This document shows positions 4,594 through 5,187 of a stretch of 5,187 bases of DNA, in pieces; the stretch's first letter is position 1, and each line of letters opens with the position of its first letter. The translations under genes and the position numbers were made by a program. The DNA lies in assembly GCA_002479245.1 (NCBI GenBank), contig DLMG01000353.1, positions 1 through 5,187 on the forward strand. The letters run 5' to 3'. The notes under the pieces were generated by a model. The model was not told where the DNA came from. It worked only from the letters and a program-made list of their open reading frames with translations, and searched no databases. This DNA is from Verrucomicrobia subdivision 3 bacterium UBA7542. GTDB lineage: Bacteria > Verrucomicrobiota > Verrucomicrobiia > Limisphaerales > UBA11358.

Positions 4594-5187
4594 TTAATCC
4601 ACGCTGTGGCCCTGTTCCCGGAAACGCTGAAGCTTGTAAATCAACGCGCGCCGGCTGATGCCCAGTGCCTTGGCGGTTTCCGTGCGATTGGAGTCATGCT
4701 GTTTCAACGCCTGCAGGATGGCCTGGCGCTCGATTTCCTCCAGTTGCTGGGCGTCGCCGGCGGGTGCGGCGGCCGGCAATCCCGCGGCTTCGCGCACGCG
4801 CGCGGGCAGATGTTCCGGCAGGATCAATTCGCTGCGGGAAAGGAGCGCCGCCCGCTCCATCGCGTTGCGCAACTCACGCACATTGCCCGGCCACGGATAC
4901 CGTTCCAGGCAGGCGGAAACCGTGTCTGAAAAACGCGCGCGGCCCTTGGTGAAATCCTCAACGAACCGGCCGGCCAGCGGCAGAATGTCCTCGCGCCGCT
5001 CGCGCAACGGCGGCACGTTCAGTTCCACCACGTTCAAACGGTAAAACAGGTCCTCGCGAAAACGGCCAGCCTTGACTTCATCGTCGAGAACACGATTGCT
5101 CGCGGCCAGAATGCGCACATGGGTGTGAATTTCGCGGTTTGAGCCGATGCGCTGGAAGCGCCCGTCCTGCGTCACGCGCAGCAGCTT
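4594..5187 (-). CDS. Sigma-54-dependent Fis-type transcriptional regulator (partial, 5' end outside window)
   Basis: The last 197 residues of an NtrC-family enhancer-binding protein, which remodels RNA polymerase-sigma-54 with ATP to open -24/-12 promoters. Visible parts: the end of the AAA+ domain starting KLLRVTQDGRFQRIG, sensor I region VRILAASNR, the arginine-finger stretch GRFREDLFYRLNVVELNVPPLRER (about 5065-4990), and sensor II YPWPGNVRELRNAMERA (about 4900-4845). An Ala/Pro-rich linker follows, then a Fis-type helix-turn-helix, EIERQAILQALKQHDSNRTETAKALGISRRALIYKLQRF (about 4735-4610). Walker A and B, the GAFTGA loop and any receiver domain lie beyond the right edge, so the input signal cannot be told. 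Ends at TAA 4596-4594. The N-terminal limit is set by the window, not by a start codon. Confidence 0.95.
   Translation of the reverse strand, partial: KLLRVTQDGRFQRIGSNREIHTHVRILAASNRVLDDEVKAGRFREDLFYRLNVVELNVPPLRERREDILPLAGRFVEDFTKGRARFSDTVSACLERYPWPGNVRELRNAMERAALLSRSELILPEHLPARVREAAGLPAAAPAGDAQQLEEIERQAILQALKQHDSNRTETAKALGISRRALIYKLQRFREQGHSVD

Noticed and set aside
4543..5044. Plus-strand ORFs opposite the sigma-54 regulator
   Set aside because: Shadows of the strongly supported regulator frame.
1..5187. CRISPR arrays, tRNA or rRNA genes
   Set aside because: No regularly spaced repeats and no tRNA or rRNA-like segments were seen on either strand.

Overview
The window looks like chromosomal DNA from a member of Verrucomicrobiota, most likely of the Pedosphaera/Limisphaerales kind. 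The reasons are moderately GC-rich DNA with few strong Shine-Dalgarno sites, a DUF4202 protein, an RHS-core tip, a REP-transposase remnant, and a GC-rich palindromic repeat read in frame inside a protein. This assignment is an inference from protein style; no rRNA or other marker gene is present.

Left part, minus strand (1863 down to the left edge): one long open frame, cut by the window edge, that translates without a stop into an N-terminal HAD-type phosphatase domain followed by apolipoprotein N-acyltransferase (Lnt). Automated ORF calling that requires a stop inside the window would miss it. The HAD domain is of the kind usually found in front of UbiA prenyltransferases, so its fusion to Lnt is unexpected. 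The Lnt catalytic domain is interrupted in frame by an ~79-bp palindromic repeat (331-409), which adds about 26 residues just before the catalytic Glu motif.

Middle part, plus strand (about 1864-3690): a gene-free divergent spacer with a structured ~80-bp inverted-repeat element (1939-2018) and candidate promoters on both strands. Three tightly packed genes follow: a small putative lipoprotein (2187-2594), an orphan tip of an RHS core joined to a cysteine-rich C-terminal domain (2591-3148), and a second lipoprotein (3156-3686). This segment appears AT-richer than its flanks. The layout resembles the displaced toxin/immunity cassettes found behind rhs genes, and the surface/periplasm-directed neighbours are candidate immunity proteins.

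Right part: 3687-3982 holds no intact gene but contains a hairpin and a short remnant of the N-terminus of a REP-associated (Y1/IS200-like) transposase. On the minus strand follow a DUF4202 protein that has lost its N-terminal part (4468-3983) and, running in from the right edge, the C-terminal half of a sigma-54-dependent, Fis-type response regulator/enhancer-binding protein (5187-4594). The window thus combines housekeeping genes (lnt, regulator) with small mobile or recombining pieces: a REP-like repeat, a RAYT scar, an RHS cassette and a truncated gene.
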